From positions 6,138,001-6,202,000 of the forward strand of contig NZ_CP132976.1 in NCBI RefSeq assembly GCF_030864005.1: 64,000 nt of DNA, written 5' to 3'. The translations under genes and the position numbers were made by a program. Source of the DNA: Achromobacter seleniivolatilans. GTDB lineage: Bacteria; Pseudomonadota; Gammaproteobacteria; Burkholderiales; Burkholderiaceae_B. Positions within the stretch are counted from its first letter, which is position 1, and every line of letters begins with the position of its first letter. The notes under the pieces are model-generated. The model was given only the letters and a program-made list of their open reading frames with translations. It searched no databases and had not been told where the DNA came from. Positions 52,324 through 60,300 of this stretch are shown piece after piece.

Positions 52324-52881
52324 TCTATCGATGCAGATCTGGACCAGCGCATTGCCCACCGCTTGAAAGCGCTGCGGCAAGAGCGCGGCTGGCCGCTGGA
52401 TGAACTGGCCAGCCGGGCCGGTGTCAGCCGCGCCACGCTGTCCCGGCTGGAAAATGCCGAGGTCAGCCCCACCGCCAGCGTACTGGGCAAGCTGTGCACG
52501 GCGTATGGCATGACCATGTCTCGCCTGATGATGATGGTGGAAGACAATTTCGCGCCGCTGGTTCCGGAACGCGCGCAAGCCGTGTGGGTCGACGAGAGCA
52601 CGGGTTTCAGGCGGCGCTCGGTATCGCCGCCTGCGCAGCAGCTTGCGGGCGAAGTGCTGGCCTGCGAACTGGACGCAGGCGCGCGCATCGCCTATGAGCG
52701 ATCGCCGCGCCCCGGCTTGGAACACCATCTGCTGATGCTGGACGGCGAGCTGTCCCTGACCGTCGATGGTCAAACGCATCAATTGGCGCGCGGCGATTGC
52801 CTGCGCTACCAGCTATTTAACGCCAGCGAATTTATCACCCCGCCGCATAGCGGCGCCCGTTATCTGCTGTTTATCGTCTAA
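52312..52881 (+). CDS. XRE-family regulator with cupin domain
   Basis: This 189-residue regulator has an N-terminal XRE helix-turn-helix (RLKALRQERGWPLDELASRA, GVSRATLSRLENAEVSPTAS) and a C-terminal cupin (about 115-185, HHLLMLDGELSLTVDGQTHQ). Regulators of this build often control polyamine, phosphonate or amino-acid genes. It is followed eight bases later by a GNAT acetyltransferase gene, so the two are co-transcribed. Confidence 0.92.
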   Translation: MENTSIDADLDQRIAHRLKALRQERGWPLDELASRAGVSRATLSRLENAEVSPTASVLGKLCTAYGMTMSRLMMMVEDNFAPLVPERAQAVWVDESTGFRRRSVSPPAQQLAGEVLACELDAGARIAYERSPRPGLEHHLLMLDGELSLTVDGQTHQLARGDCLRYQLFNASEFITPPHSGARYLLFIV

Positions 52882-52889
52882 GCCCAGCC

Positions 52890-53441
52890 ATGTCCTCAGC
52901 AAATCTAGAAGTGACCCAATTGACGGCGGACTCCGCCGCCGCCCATCTGACCGGTTTGACCGAGCTGCTGCACGCCTGCGTGCTGGGCGGCGCCAGCGTC
53001 AGTTTTGTCCTGCCTTATTCGTCAGACGACGCGCAGGTTTTCTGGCAAGCCAAGGTGCTGCCTGCCGTTGCAGGCGGCAAGCTGGCGCTGTGGGTGGCGC
53101 GCCAGGACGGACGGATCGCCGGCTCGGTGCAGCTGGACATCGACACCCCGCCCAATCAACCGCATCGCGCAGAGGTGCGCAAGCTGCTGGTGCACCCCGA
53201 CTTCCGCCGCCGCGGCATCGCCCGCCTGTTGCTGCGCGAAGCCGAAGCCTATGCCCAGCAATGCGGCCGCACGCTGATCACGCTGGACACGCGTTCGGGA
53301 GATAGCGCTGAACCGCTATACACATCCATGGGGTATGTGACGGTGGGCCAGATCCCCGGCTTCAGCCGCGATCCGCATGATCCGTCGAAGGTGGATGGGA
53401 CGACGATTATGTATAAGCAGATGCGCAGCGCAAATGTGTGA
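52890..53441 (+). CDS. GNAT-family N-acetyltransferase
   Basis: This 183-residue enzyme has the acetyl-CoA binding signature in VRKLLVHPDFRRRGIARLLL (R/Q-x-x-G-x-G/A) and the C-terminal LDTRSGDSAEPLYTSMGYV. The acetyl acceptor (amine, aminoglycoside or protein) is unknown. It follows the XRE-cupin gene by 8 bases; the pair suggests a regulated detoxification or amine-modification function. Confidence 0.92.
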   Translation: MSSANLEVTQLTADSAAAHLTGLTELLHACVLGGASVSFVLPYSSDDAQVFWQAKVLPAVAGGKLALWVARQDGRIAGSVQLDIDTPPNQPHRAEVRKLLVHPDFRRRGIARLLLREAEAYAQQCGRTLITLDTRSGDSAEPLYTSMGYVTVGQIPGFSRDPHDPSKVDGTTIMYKQMRSANV

Positions 53442-53511
53442 ATCGGTCTTAATCATCGGTGCTTGAGCGCCAGGCAGATATAGACTGTCCCATCACTTTC
53501 TGGGATAGGTC

Positions 53512-54222
53512 ATGTTCTCCGGTACCGGTATTTATTCCATTCGCGAAGCCGCACGCCTGATCCAGGTGCCCCCCAGGAAACTGGGGCGCTGGATGTTTGG
53601 TCACAACTATTTCAGCAAGACCACTGGCGCCCGGCTTTCTTCGTCTGCTTTATGGACACCGCAGCCAGTGGCGGTTACCGCGCCAAATCGCCTGATCGGC
53701 TTTGCAGATCTGCTCGAGGCCCGATTTGTGAGCGCTTTTGCCTCTTACGGCGTTCCTCTGCGAGTCATTCGTCACTGTTTGGCCAGCGCGCAAAGCCTCT
53801 ACAGGGTGAAATATCCGTTCACCACGTTGCGGTTCAAAACGGACGGCAAGACAATATTTGCCGAGGCTGTGCGCGAAGCCAGTGCCAATGCGTCCTTGGT
53901 TGACCTGAATAGTCTTCAGAACGTCTTCCGGGAAATCATTCGTCCATCGCTATATGCCGGCATTGAGTACCGGGGGGGCAATGCACTGAAATGGTATCCA
54001 GCGCTGCGACGCGAGGGCATTGTGCTGGACCCTGCTCGTGAATCCGGGCGCGCAATCGTCGAAGACACGGGTACACCCACTGACGTGTTGTATGCGTCGT
54101 ACGTTGCAGAAGGGGCTACCCCCCGGGCTGCATGCCACACCGCGCGAATCTACGACGTGCCGCTGCGGTATGTGAGATCGGCAATCAAGTTCGAGTCGCA
54201 CCTGAGCGCGCTAAACCATTGA
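53512..54222 (+). CDS. VapB45-like DUF433 antitoxin with N-terminal HTH
   Basis: This 236-residue protein has an N-terminal MerR-like helix-turn-helix (YSIREAARLIQVPPRKLGRW) and a C-terminal DUF433-type domain (ESGRAIVEDTGTPTDVLYAS, then YDVPLRYVRSAIKFE). This matches the organisation of the Mycobacterium VapB45 antitoxin (Rv2018). It overlaps the toxin gene by 4 bases (TTGA). Base content is lower than in flanking genes (hand counts 47-62% GC in 60-base stretches, against 67% at 53101-53160). It probably binds its own promoter and neutralises the toxin. Confidence 0.82.
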   Translation: MFSGTGIYSIREAARLIQVPPRKLGRWMFGHNYFSKTTGARLSSSALWTPQPVAVTAPNRLIGFADLLEARFVSAFASYGVPLRVIRHCLASAQSLYRVKYPFTTLRFKTDGKTIFAEAVREASANASLVDLNSLQNVFREIIRPSLYAGIEYRGGNALKWYPALRREGIVLDPARESGRAIVEDTGTPTDVLYASYVAEGATPRAACHTARIYDVPLRYVRSAIKFESHLSALNH

Positions 54223-54629
54223 ACTTTTTATTCGACAACAATTTGCCGCCGAGTTGGGCGGCCACTTTTGTTGCGGCCAGTCAGCGCAAGTTTCCTGCCG
54301 CGTGGCTAGCGGACGTACACCATCTGCGCGAGAAATTTCCGGCAGGCACACCCGATGTGTTCTGGATGGAAGCCCTGGAGCGAGAAATGCCCTGGACCAT
54401 CATTTCGGGTGATTCATTTCGAAAAGGGCAAGGGGCCGAACGCCGAGCAATCCGAGCTTACGGGTTGTCGGTGTTCGTTCTGCAGGCGTCATGGGCAGCA
54501 ATGCCTTATTGGGCAAAGCTTGCGCAGTTCAGTTTGTGGTGGCCAAGAATCGTGGAGCTGGCCGGAACGGTCAAAGGAAATACCGTTGAGGTTCCTTGGC
54601 GTCTTTCTAGTGGGTTCAGAACGCGCTAA
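54219..54629 (+). CDS. VapC45-like PIN-domain toxin
   Basis: This 136-residue protein has a PIN-like fold with conserved acidic positions in LFDNNLPPSW, GTPDVFWMEALER and IISGDSFRKG, as in the VapC45-type toxins (Rv2019). The family cleaves RNA. The best start is a TTG at 54219 that overlaps the antitoxin stop as TTGA; no in-frame ATG lies near, so translation is coupled to the antitoxin. It is followed by the convergent gene at 54636. Confidence 0.8.
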   Translation: MNFLFDNNLPPSWAATFVAASQRKFPAAWLADVHHLREKFPAGTPDVFWMEALEREMPWTIISGDSFRKGQGAERRAIRAYGLSVFVLQASWAAMPYWAKLAQFSLWWPRIVELAGTVKGNTVEVPWRLSSGFRTR

Positions 54630-54635
54630 TGGTCT

Positions 54636-54968
54636 TCAAGCCAGCGGCTTGATCCCCACGCTGTACGGAGGCGCGTTGCCGCGCGCGGCGGCTTTGATCT
54701 TCAGCATCGAGCCGCCGGGAGTGAATTCAAAGTCCTGGTAGGGGACTTCAAACCACTGGTGGAAGCTGGTGCGGGAGAACTCCGGCACCCAGACCTTGGG
54801 GCGCTTGGCATCACAGTGGAACTCAACCGTTGTGCGGTCGATGCCCAGCGGGCGGGTATTGCCAATGCGGTAGCTGACGCGCAGTTCGGCGCTTTGGGTC
54901 GAGCCGGGGCGCCACGTCAGGCCGATGGACTCCATGAATTGTTCAATCGCCTGAATACCGCTGGACAT
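54636..54968 (-). CDS. Hypothetical protein
   Basis: This 110-residue soluble protein has no signal peptide. Segments such as GIQAIEQFMESIGLTWRPGS, YRIGNTRPLGIDRTTVEFHC and VWVPEFSRTSFHQWFEVPYQ look like a compact, conserved domain, but I do not recognise the family. The ATG at 54968 has GGAG seven bases upstream; a longer frame exists upstream but has no credible sequence. It lies just after the toxin gene, on the opposite strand. Confidence 0.7.
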   Translation of the reverse strand: MSSGIQAIEQFMESIGLTWRPGSTQSAELRVSYRIGNTRPLGIDRTTVEFHCDAKRPKVWVPEFSRTSFHQWFEVPYQDFEFTPGGSMLKIKAAARGNAPPYSVGIKPLA

Positions 54969-55123
54969 AGCTGACTCCGAATGCTGTCGGGCGCCGCGCG
55001 CCCACGAAAAGCCGCCGCATATGGCGGCGGGAAACAGACGAATTATCCGCCATTCCGGACTTGGCTGCCCAGGCAGGGGGCGCAGGGCTCCGCGAGGATG
55101 CCCTGCGCCTGGCGATTGCCCTC

Positions 55124-56023
55124 CTAAACTTGGGGCCGACCGCAGAAGGTCAGGATGGCCTCGGCCACCGCTTGCGGGGCTTCGCGTTGGGGAAAATGGC
55201 CGACGCCGTCCAGCACCCGGCGTTCGTAACGGCCGCTGAAGTATTGTTCTTTGCCTTCGGACGTGACGGGCTGATTGCACGTGTCGGCGCGGCCGTGCAG
55301 CACCAGCGTGGGCACGGTCAAGACGGGGGCTGGGCTCAGGCGCGCGCTGTCCTGGGCGTAGGCGAGGTCGCCTTCTGCATGGCCCCAGCGGTGCCGGTAG
55401 GAATGCAGCACTACGTCGGCCCAATCCGGGTTGTCGAAAGCGTGCGCCGCTTCGTCGAAGTCCGCCTGGGTGTACCAGAAGGCAGGTGACCAGGTGTCCC
55501 ACATGTACCGGGCGAATTCGCGGCCATTGCCGCGCACGGTGTCCGCGCCGCGTGGTGTAGCCATGAACCAGTGGTACCAATAGTTGCGGGTCTGGGCCAG
55601 CGACAGCGGCTGGGACGGATCGTTGGTGCCATATCCCACCGACAGCAGCACCAGTTCGCTGGCTACCCCCGGCCGCAGGCCGCAGGCATTGGCGGTGGCG
55701 CGGGCGCCCCAGTCATGCCCCACCAGCAGCGGTTTGTTCAGATGGAGCGCGTCGATAAAGTCGAGTAGATCGCGCCCCAGTGCGGCCAATTCGCCGCTAC
55801 GTGGGGTTTCCGCATGGCGAAAGCGCGTAAGTCCGAAGCCGCGCAAGGCGGGGCACAACACCCGGTAGCCTTCAGCGGCCAGCCGGCCGGCCACCGTGCG
55901 CCAGCTTTCGGGGCTGTCGGGCCAGCCATGGACCAGCACGGCGGTGCGCGTCCCGGCGGGGTTCCATTCCAGATAGGCGATGTCCAGCATAGGGGTTTGG
56001 ACGGTGGCATAGGGGGGCAGCAT
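55124..56023 (-). CDS. Alpha/beta hydrolase, epoxide-hydrolase type
   Basis: This 299-residue hydrolase has the oxyanion motif VLVHGWPDSPESW, an Asp nucleophile in LLVGHDWGARAT and the catalytic His in GVGHFPQREAP. It is of the same general type as the enzyme at 37466-38350 but not a close copy. It is divergent from a LysR regulator with a 112-base gap that contains two direct repeats and a palindrome, so regulation by that LysR protein is likely. Confidence 0.91.
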   Translation of the reverse strand: MLPPYATVQTPMLDIAYLEWNPAGTRTAVLVHGWPDSPESWRTVAGRLAAEGYRVLCPALRGFGLTRFRHAETPRSGELAALGRDLLDFIDALHLNKPLLVGHDWGARATANACGLRPGVASELVLLSVGYGTNDPSQPLSLAQTRNYWYHWFMATPRGADTVRGNGREFARYMWDTWSPAFWYTQADFDEAAHAFDNPDWADVVLHSYRHRWGHAEGDLAYAQDSARLSPAPVLTVPTLVLHGRADTCNQPVTSEGKEQYFSGRYERRVLDGVGHFPQREAPQAVAEAILTFCGRPQV

Positions 56024-56049
56024 AGGAACTCCTTGTAGCGCGTGTTGGT

Positions 56050-56111
56050 CTTGTCACGATAGCTCTTGGGCTTGTCATGATTCTTGATGAATAAGCATTT
56101 ATTATCAAGAA
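56050..56111. promoter_or_regulatory. Direct repeats and palindrome, candidate LysR binding region
   Basis: CTTGTCACGAT (56050-56060) and CTTGTCATGAT (56071-56081) differ in one base and are 21 bases apart, two helical turns. Immediately after comes an inverted repeat TTCTTGAT / ATCAAGAA (56081-56088 and 56104-56111) with AT-rich middle. It lies between the divergent hydrolase and LysR genes and fits a LysR site. Confidence 0.55.
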
Positions 56112-56135
56112 ATCATTAATAGTTGGGGGCGATCG

Positions 56136-57023
56136 ATGGAAACCTTGAACGAGTCGACCGGCGCCGTGCTGGACCTGACACTTTTACGCACGTTTCTGGA
56201 AGTGGTGGATAGCGGCGGATTTGCGCTGGCCGCCGATACGCTGGCCTTGACGCCCTCGGCCGTCAGCGGCCACATCAAACGGCTTGAGGTACTGGCTGGC
56301 GCCGTTTTGCTGGACCGAACCACACGCAGCTTTGAACTGACGGCCTCGGGAGAGACGCTCTATGCCTACGCGCGAAATATTGTCGATCTGGAACGCGAAG
56401 CGCGCGCGCGATTGCACGGCACGCGGCTAAAGGGGCGTTTGCGTATAGGCTCGTCGGAAGATTTTGCGGCAGCATGGCTGGCCCAGGTGTTGCAAACCTT
56501 TCATCGTGGGCATCCTGAGGCCTCGATAGAACTGAAAGTGGGCATCACCGCCAATCTGCTGCGCGAGCAATCTCGGGGCAAGCTGGATGTCGTGTTTGGC
56601 AAGCAATGCGCACGCGTGCAGGACGACGGCGAATTGTTGTGGGAAGAGGAATTGGTGTGGGCCTGGGCAGCCGATAAATCCTGGAAACCCGGGCCACTGG
56701 TGCCGCTGGCGGTCTTTCCCGAACCCTGCGTGTATCGCGAAGCGGCCATCACCGCGCTGGGGCAGGCGCAGCAAGGCTGGCTCCCCGTGTTTGAAAGCGG
56801 CAGCATGGCGGGCTGCCTTGCCGCGGCGCAAGCGGGTTTTGCCGTGGCGCCCGTGGCGCGCAGCCAATTGCGCGATGGGTTGCGCGCGCTGTCCCCTGAT
56901 GACGGGATGCCCGAGCTGCCGCTGGCGCGCTTCTACGCTTATTTACGTTCAGCCGATCCAGCGGCGCAGGCGTTGGTTGCCGCCGTCCGGCAGACGGGGC
57001 AGCGGCGGCGCTTTGCGCAATGA
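56136..57023 (+). CDS. LysR-family transcriptional regulator
   Basis: This 295-residue regulator has a LysR HTH (LLRTFLEVVDSGGFALAADT, LTPSAVSGHIKRLE) and an effector domain of normal length starting around GRLRIGSSEDFAAAWLA. It is divergent from the hydrolase gene and likely controls it through the repeats in the 112-base gap. The effector is not known. Confidence 0.93.
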   Translation: METLNESTGAVLDLTLLRTFLEVVDSGGFALAADTLALTPSAVSGHIKRLEVLAGAVLLDRTTRSFELTASGETLYAYARNIVDLEREARARLHGTRLKGRLRIGSSEDFAAAWLAQVLQTFHRGHPEASIELKVGITANLLREQSRGKLDVVFGKQCARVQDDGELLWEEELVWAWAADKSWKPGPLVPLAVFPEPCVYREAAITALGQAQQGWLPVFESGSMAGCLAAAQAGFAVAPVARSQLRDGLRALSPDDGMPELPLARFYAYLRSADPAAQALVAAVRQTGQRRRFAQ

Positions 57024-57240
57024 CTATCGGGGGATCGTTGTGGCGCGGCCCCGCAGGCAGGTCTGATGGGGCCGCCCCGTGTTGAACTCCGTTTATCGCC
57101 ACCATTGAGTAAAGCAAATGGACGCATCGCCCCGAGGCTCGCACCATGGCGCTTATGTCCCGGGCACGGCTGGCGATCAGCCGGCCGGTCAGGCTTCAAC
57201 GGTCAGGTTTCATGGGTCAGACCCCAATCAAGGAATCAGC
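57024..57240. other. Intergenic stretch without a recognisable gene
   Basis: The 568 bases between the LysR and SDR genes are mostly non-coding. Apart from the small frame at 57241-57390, I see no RNA gene, repeat or strong hairpin here. GGTCAGG occurs twice in close succession (around 57185-57207), without an obvious meaning. Confidence 0.5.
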
Positions 57241-57390
57241 ATGGCAAATTTCATCTTGGCATTGGTTAACGCAGAACTTTCTCTTTTCGGTGTTGCGACG
57301 GCAAACGACCCCGTCACGGCCTCCGCCGCTGAGACGCCCGGCTCCACGACAGCGTTCGACAGCGAGCACTATCGCAGCGCCCTGGGTTAA
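57241..57390 (+). CDS. Possible 49-residue protein
   Basis: This frame starts at an ATG with AAGGAATCAGC upstream and encodes a short N-terminal hydrophobic stretch (ANFILALVNAELSLFGVA) and a polar Ala/Thr/Ser-rich tail. It could be a small membrane or stress protein, or a leader. No family is recognised. An in-frame ATG at 57118 would extend it to 90 residues, but the added part is compositionally non-protein-like. Confidence 0.35.
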   Translation: MANFILALVNAELSLFGVATANDPVTASAAETPGSTTAFDSEHYRSALG

Positions 57391-57591
57391 GGCCGGCCAC
57401 GCCGTCCTGACGGGAAGGAATGGAGAAATAGGCAGGTTTCACGCAAGAACGAGCCTGTACGCCCTAGCGTGTGATTCTTAATATCCCTACCAGGCTAAGG
57501 GCTGATGGATGCGAGATGCATACACCGGCTTTTCAGCCGGGCCGCCAGGCGTCTTGCCGGCGGCTGCAAGCTGGCAAGGAGAGGGAATCGC

Positions 57592-58422
57592 ATGAAATCC
57601 GAAAAAATCTGGTTGGTGACTGGCGTGTCGGCGGGCTTGGGTCTGGTGCTGGTAAAGATGTTGCTGGATTCTGGCCACAAAGTGGCCGCGACGTCCGAGG
57701 ACGGCGATGCGTTGCTGGATGCCGTGGGCGCCAAGCTTGAGGGCCAGTTCCTGCCCTTGACGGTGGATCTGGCCGACGAGCGCAATGTGCGCCGTGCCGT
57801 GGACTCCACTATCGCTGCGTTCGGCGGCGTGGATGTGGTGGTGAATAACGCGGGTGTCGGGTTGCAGGGGGCGCTGGATAGTCTGTCGGATGCAGAGCTG
57901 CGCGGCAGTTTTGATAGCAATGTGTTTGGCATGCTGAACGTGATCCGCGCCGTGCTGCCACGCATGCGTGCACAACGCAGCGGGCACGTGTTCAACATCT
58001 CGTCGATTCTGGGCTTTGACGGCGGACATGCGCAATGGGGGGCTTACAGCGCCACCAAGTTTGCAGTCAGCGGCCTGACGGAATCGCTGGCGGCTGAAGC
58101 CGCGGCGTGGGGCGTGCGCGTGTCGCTGGTGTATCCGGGCGCCATGCGTGCATCGCCCGCCTGGCGTGGCGCGCAATACAACACGCCTGAACTGGCCGCG
58201 CGTGATCCGCAGCGGCAGGAGTTGGGCGGGGACCCGGTCAAGGCCGCACAAGCGCTCATCAACGCGGCAGACGCGCAATACGCGCCCCTGCATCTGTTCC
58301 TGGGCCGCGACGCCTTCGATCAGGCGCGCAACAAGATCCAATCGGTTCAGCAGGAATTGGCGCGTTGGCGCGAGATGTCGGTGTCGATTGGTGTTGTGGA
58401 CGAGCGCCGCCTGGCTGCCTGA
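57592..58422 (+). CDS. SDR-family oxidoreductase
   Basis: This 276-residue short-chain dehydrogenase has the nucleotide motif TGVSAGLG, NNAGVG, catalytic Ser in NISSILG and YSATK. The sequence is of the group that includes retinol/17-beta-hydroxysteroid-like SDRs; substrate unknown. AAGGAGAGGGAAT precedes the ATG at 57592, a strong ribosome site that decides against the upstream frame. It converges with the TauE/SafE gene. Confidence 0.92.
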   Translation: MKSEKIWLVTGVSAGLGLVLVKMLLDSGHKVAATSEDGDALLDAVGAKLEGQFLPLTVDLADERNVRRAVDSTIAAFGGVDVVVNNAGVGLQGALDSLSDAELRGSFDSNVFGMLNVIRAVLPRMRAQRSGHVFNISSILGFDGGHAQWGAYSATKFAVSGLTESLAAEAAAWGVRVSLVYPGAMRASPAWRGAQYNTPELAARDPQRQELGGDPVKAAQALINAADAQYAPLHLFLGRDAFDQARNKIQSVQQELARWREMSVSIGVVDERRLAA

Positions 58423-58434
58423 CGGCGCATCGGG

Positions 58435-59208
58435 TCAGCGCGGCCAGCCTTGAACGACTTGATAGCCACCCAGCAATGCCAGGCTGACCATAAAACACAG
58501 CTTGAAAGCTCGCGCCGACAGTTTGGCTCGCAGCCACTGCCCCAGCGCCATCCCGGCAAGCGCCGGTAGCAGCATCAGTACAGACGCGCGGGCGGCGCTG
58601 GGGCTGTAGCCGCCGTTGAGCCACAAGCCAGCCGCCAGCGCCACGGTGGATACCGTGAACGAAATTCCCATGGCTTGGATCAGGCCATCTTTGCCCAGGT
58701 TCAAGGCCTGCAAATAGGGCACGGCAGGAATGACGAACACGCCAGTCGCTGCTGTGATCACGCCGGTGATCACGCCTACGACGGCGCCTAGTGCGCCTTC
58801 GTGCTGGCGCGGCACGCTTGGCGGCGATGATCCGAACAGGCCCCAGGCGGCGTAAGCCACCAGCGCCAAGCCCAAACAGACGCTGGCCCAGTCGCCGGAC
58901 GGCGCGCCCAGCCATAGCGCGCCAGCAAGCGTGCCTGCGCAAACGCCTGCCTGCATGGGTGCAATGCGGCGAAAAATGCCAAGCAGCGTGGGCCAGGGAC
59001 GGGCCTGCCACAGGTTGGTGATCAGTGAGGGCACGATCAGCAGGGCGGCAGCTTGCGCCGGCGCCATGATCAGCGCCAACATCGCCATGGAAATGGTGGG
59101 CAGACCCAGGCCGACCACGCCTTTTACTACACCGGCCAAAATGAACACGGCCACGGTGGCGGCAAGTAGCGCTGGTGTGCCGCCGGGCAGCCAATCAAAT
59201 GAATTCAT
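58435..59208 (-). CDS. TauE/SafE-family membrane transporter
   Basis: This 257-residue inner-membrane protein has two sets of helices with the family motifs GVVKGVVGLGLPTISMAML (N-half) and GAVVGVITGVITAATGVFVIP (C-half). TauE/SafE proteins export sulfite, sulfoacetate or similar anions. The start at 59208 (MNSFDW) is chosen since the preceding residues are hydrophilic and not conserved-looking. It is divergent from a LysR regulator gene with 129 bases between, likely its controller. Confidence 0.92.
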   Translation of the reverse strand: MNSFDWLPGGTPALLAATVAVFILAGVVKGVVGLGLPTISMAMLALIMAPAQAAALLIVPSLITNLWQARPWPTLLGIFRRIAPMQAGVCAGTLAGALWLGAPSGDWASVCLGLALVAYAAWGLFGSSPPSVPRQHEGALGAVVGVITGVITAATGVFVIPAVPYLQALNLGKDGLIQAMGISFTVSTVALAAGLWLNGGYSPSAARASVLMLLPALAGMALGQWLRAKLSARAFKLCFMVSLALLGGYQVVQGWPR

Positions 59209-59337
59209 GCGGACTCGCTTTGTCTCTGGTTTTGCCGAAGGAGGCTTTATTCTGCCGTCGGCGGCGCGCTGGGGGGTATCGGGATCTTGCATATCCAGCC
59301 TATGGTTCAGCCTGAGTCTGCGTGCTACGCTGCCCGA

Positions 59338-60300
59338 ATGCGATTCGACCTGACCGATCTACGGCTCTTCCTGAATGTGCAGGAGACGGGCTCTATTACA
59401 GCGGGCGCCAAGCGGTCACACATGACGCTGGCCTCCGCCAGCGAACGCATCCGCGGCATGGAAGACACGCTGGGCGTTCCTCTGCTGCTGCGCGAACATC
59501 GCGGCGTTGAACCCACGCCCGCCGGCCGCACTTTGGCACATCACGCGCGAGTGGTGCTGGCACAGATGGATCGCATGCGTGGGGAACTGGACCACTATGG
59601 ACTTGGCCTGAAAGGACACGTGCGCGTGTTGTGCAACACCACCGCGTTAAGTGAGTATTTGCCATCAGTCCTGGGCGAGTTCCTGAAGGATCACCCGCGT
59701 GTCTCGGTGGACCTGGAAGAGCGGCTCAGTCACGAAATCGCGGATGCGCTGCGCGCAGGCACTTGCGATATCGGCGTGCTGGCCGACTCGGCGGATCTGC
59801 ACGGCTTACAGACGCGCACTTTTCGGCATGACCCGCTGACGCTGATCGTGCCGCGTGGGCATGCCTTGGCTGAACGCGCTGCCATCACGCTGGCCGAAGT
59901 GGCGGACGAAGCGTTCGTGGGGCTGGTAGAAGGCAGTGCGTTGCAGGAGCACATCGCGCACCATGCGCGGCGCATCGGCAAGGTGCTGTCTTATCGCGTG
60001 CGCCTGCGCAGTTTTGATGCGGTCTGCCGGATGGTGGGGCAAGGTGTGGGCATAGGCATCGTGCCGCGCGTGGCGGCGCTGCGGTATGGCCGTGCCGCCG
60101 GTGTGCAGCGCGTGGCTCTGGCCGATGACTGGGCCGTGCGGGATCTGGTGTTGTGCGTGCGCAGTGCCTTGCCCGCGTATGCCGCCGAGCTGGTGGCATA
60201 CGCCCTGCGCGGCGCGCCCGCTACAGGCGAGCCAGTTTCCCCGGTTTTCTCAGATGGCCCCGTTCAAACCAGGAACCCGAAGCGACCGCGCCAAGGATGA
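59338..60300 (+). CDS. LysR-family transcriptional regulator
   Basis: This 320-residue regulator has a LysR HTH (LTDLRLFLNVQETGSITAGA, SHMTLASASERIRGME) and a full effector domain (GHVRVLCNTTALSEYLPSVL, VGQGVGIGIVPRVAAL). It is divergent from the TauE/SafE gene and probably regulates it. The C-terminal 20 or so residues (PVFSDGPVQTRNPKRPRQG) are unusual and are encoded within the 80-base overlap with the convergent MATE gene. Confidence 0.93.
   Translation: MRFDLTDLRLFLNVQETGSITAGAKRSHMTLASASERIRGMEDTLGVPLLLREHRGVEPTPAGRTLAHHARVVLAQMDRMRGELDHYGLGLKGHVRVLCNTTALSEYLPSVLGEFLKDHPRVSVDLEERLSHEIADALRAGTCDIGVLADSADLHGLQTRTFRHDPLTLIVPRGHALAERAAITLAEVADEAFVGLVEGSALQEHIAHHARRIGKVLSYRVRLRSFDAVCRMVGQGVGIGIVPRVAALRYGRAAGVQRVALADDWAVRDLVLCVRSALPAYAAELVAYALRGAPATGEPVSPVFSDGPVQTRNPKRPRQG

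Noticed and set aside
57118..57240. Extended N-terminus (extra 41 residues) for the small frame at 57241
   Set aside because: The extension has no ribosome site and reads as random polar sequence, whereas 57241 has AAGGA.
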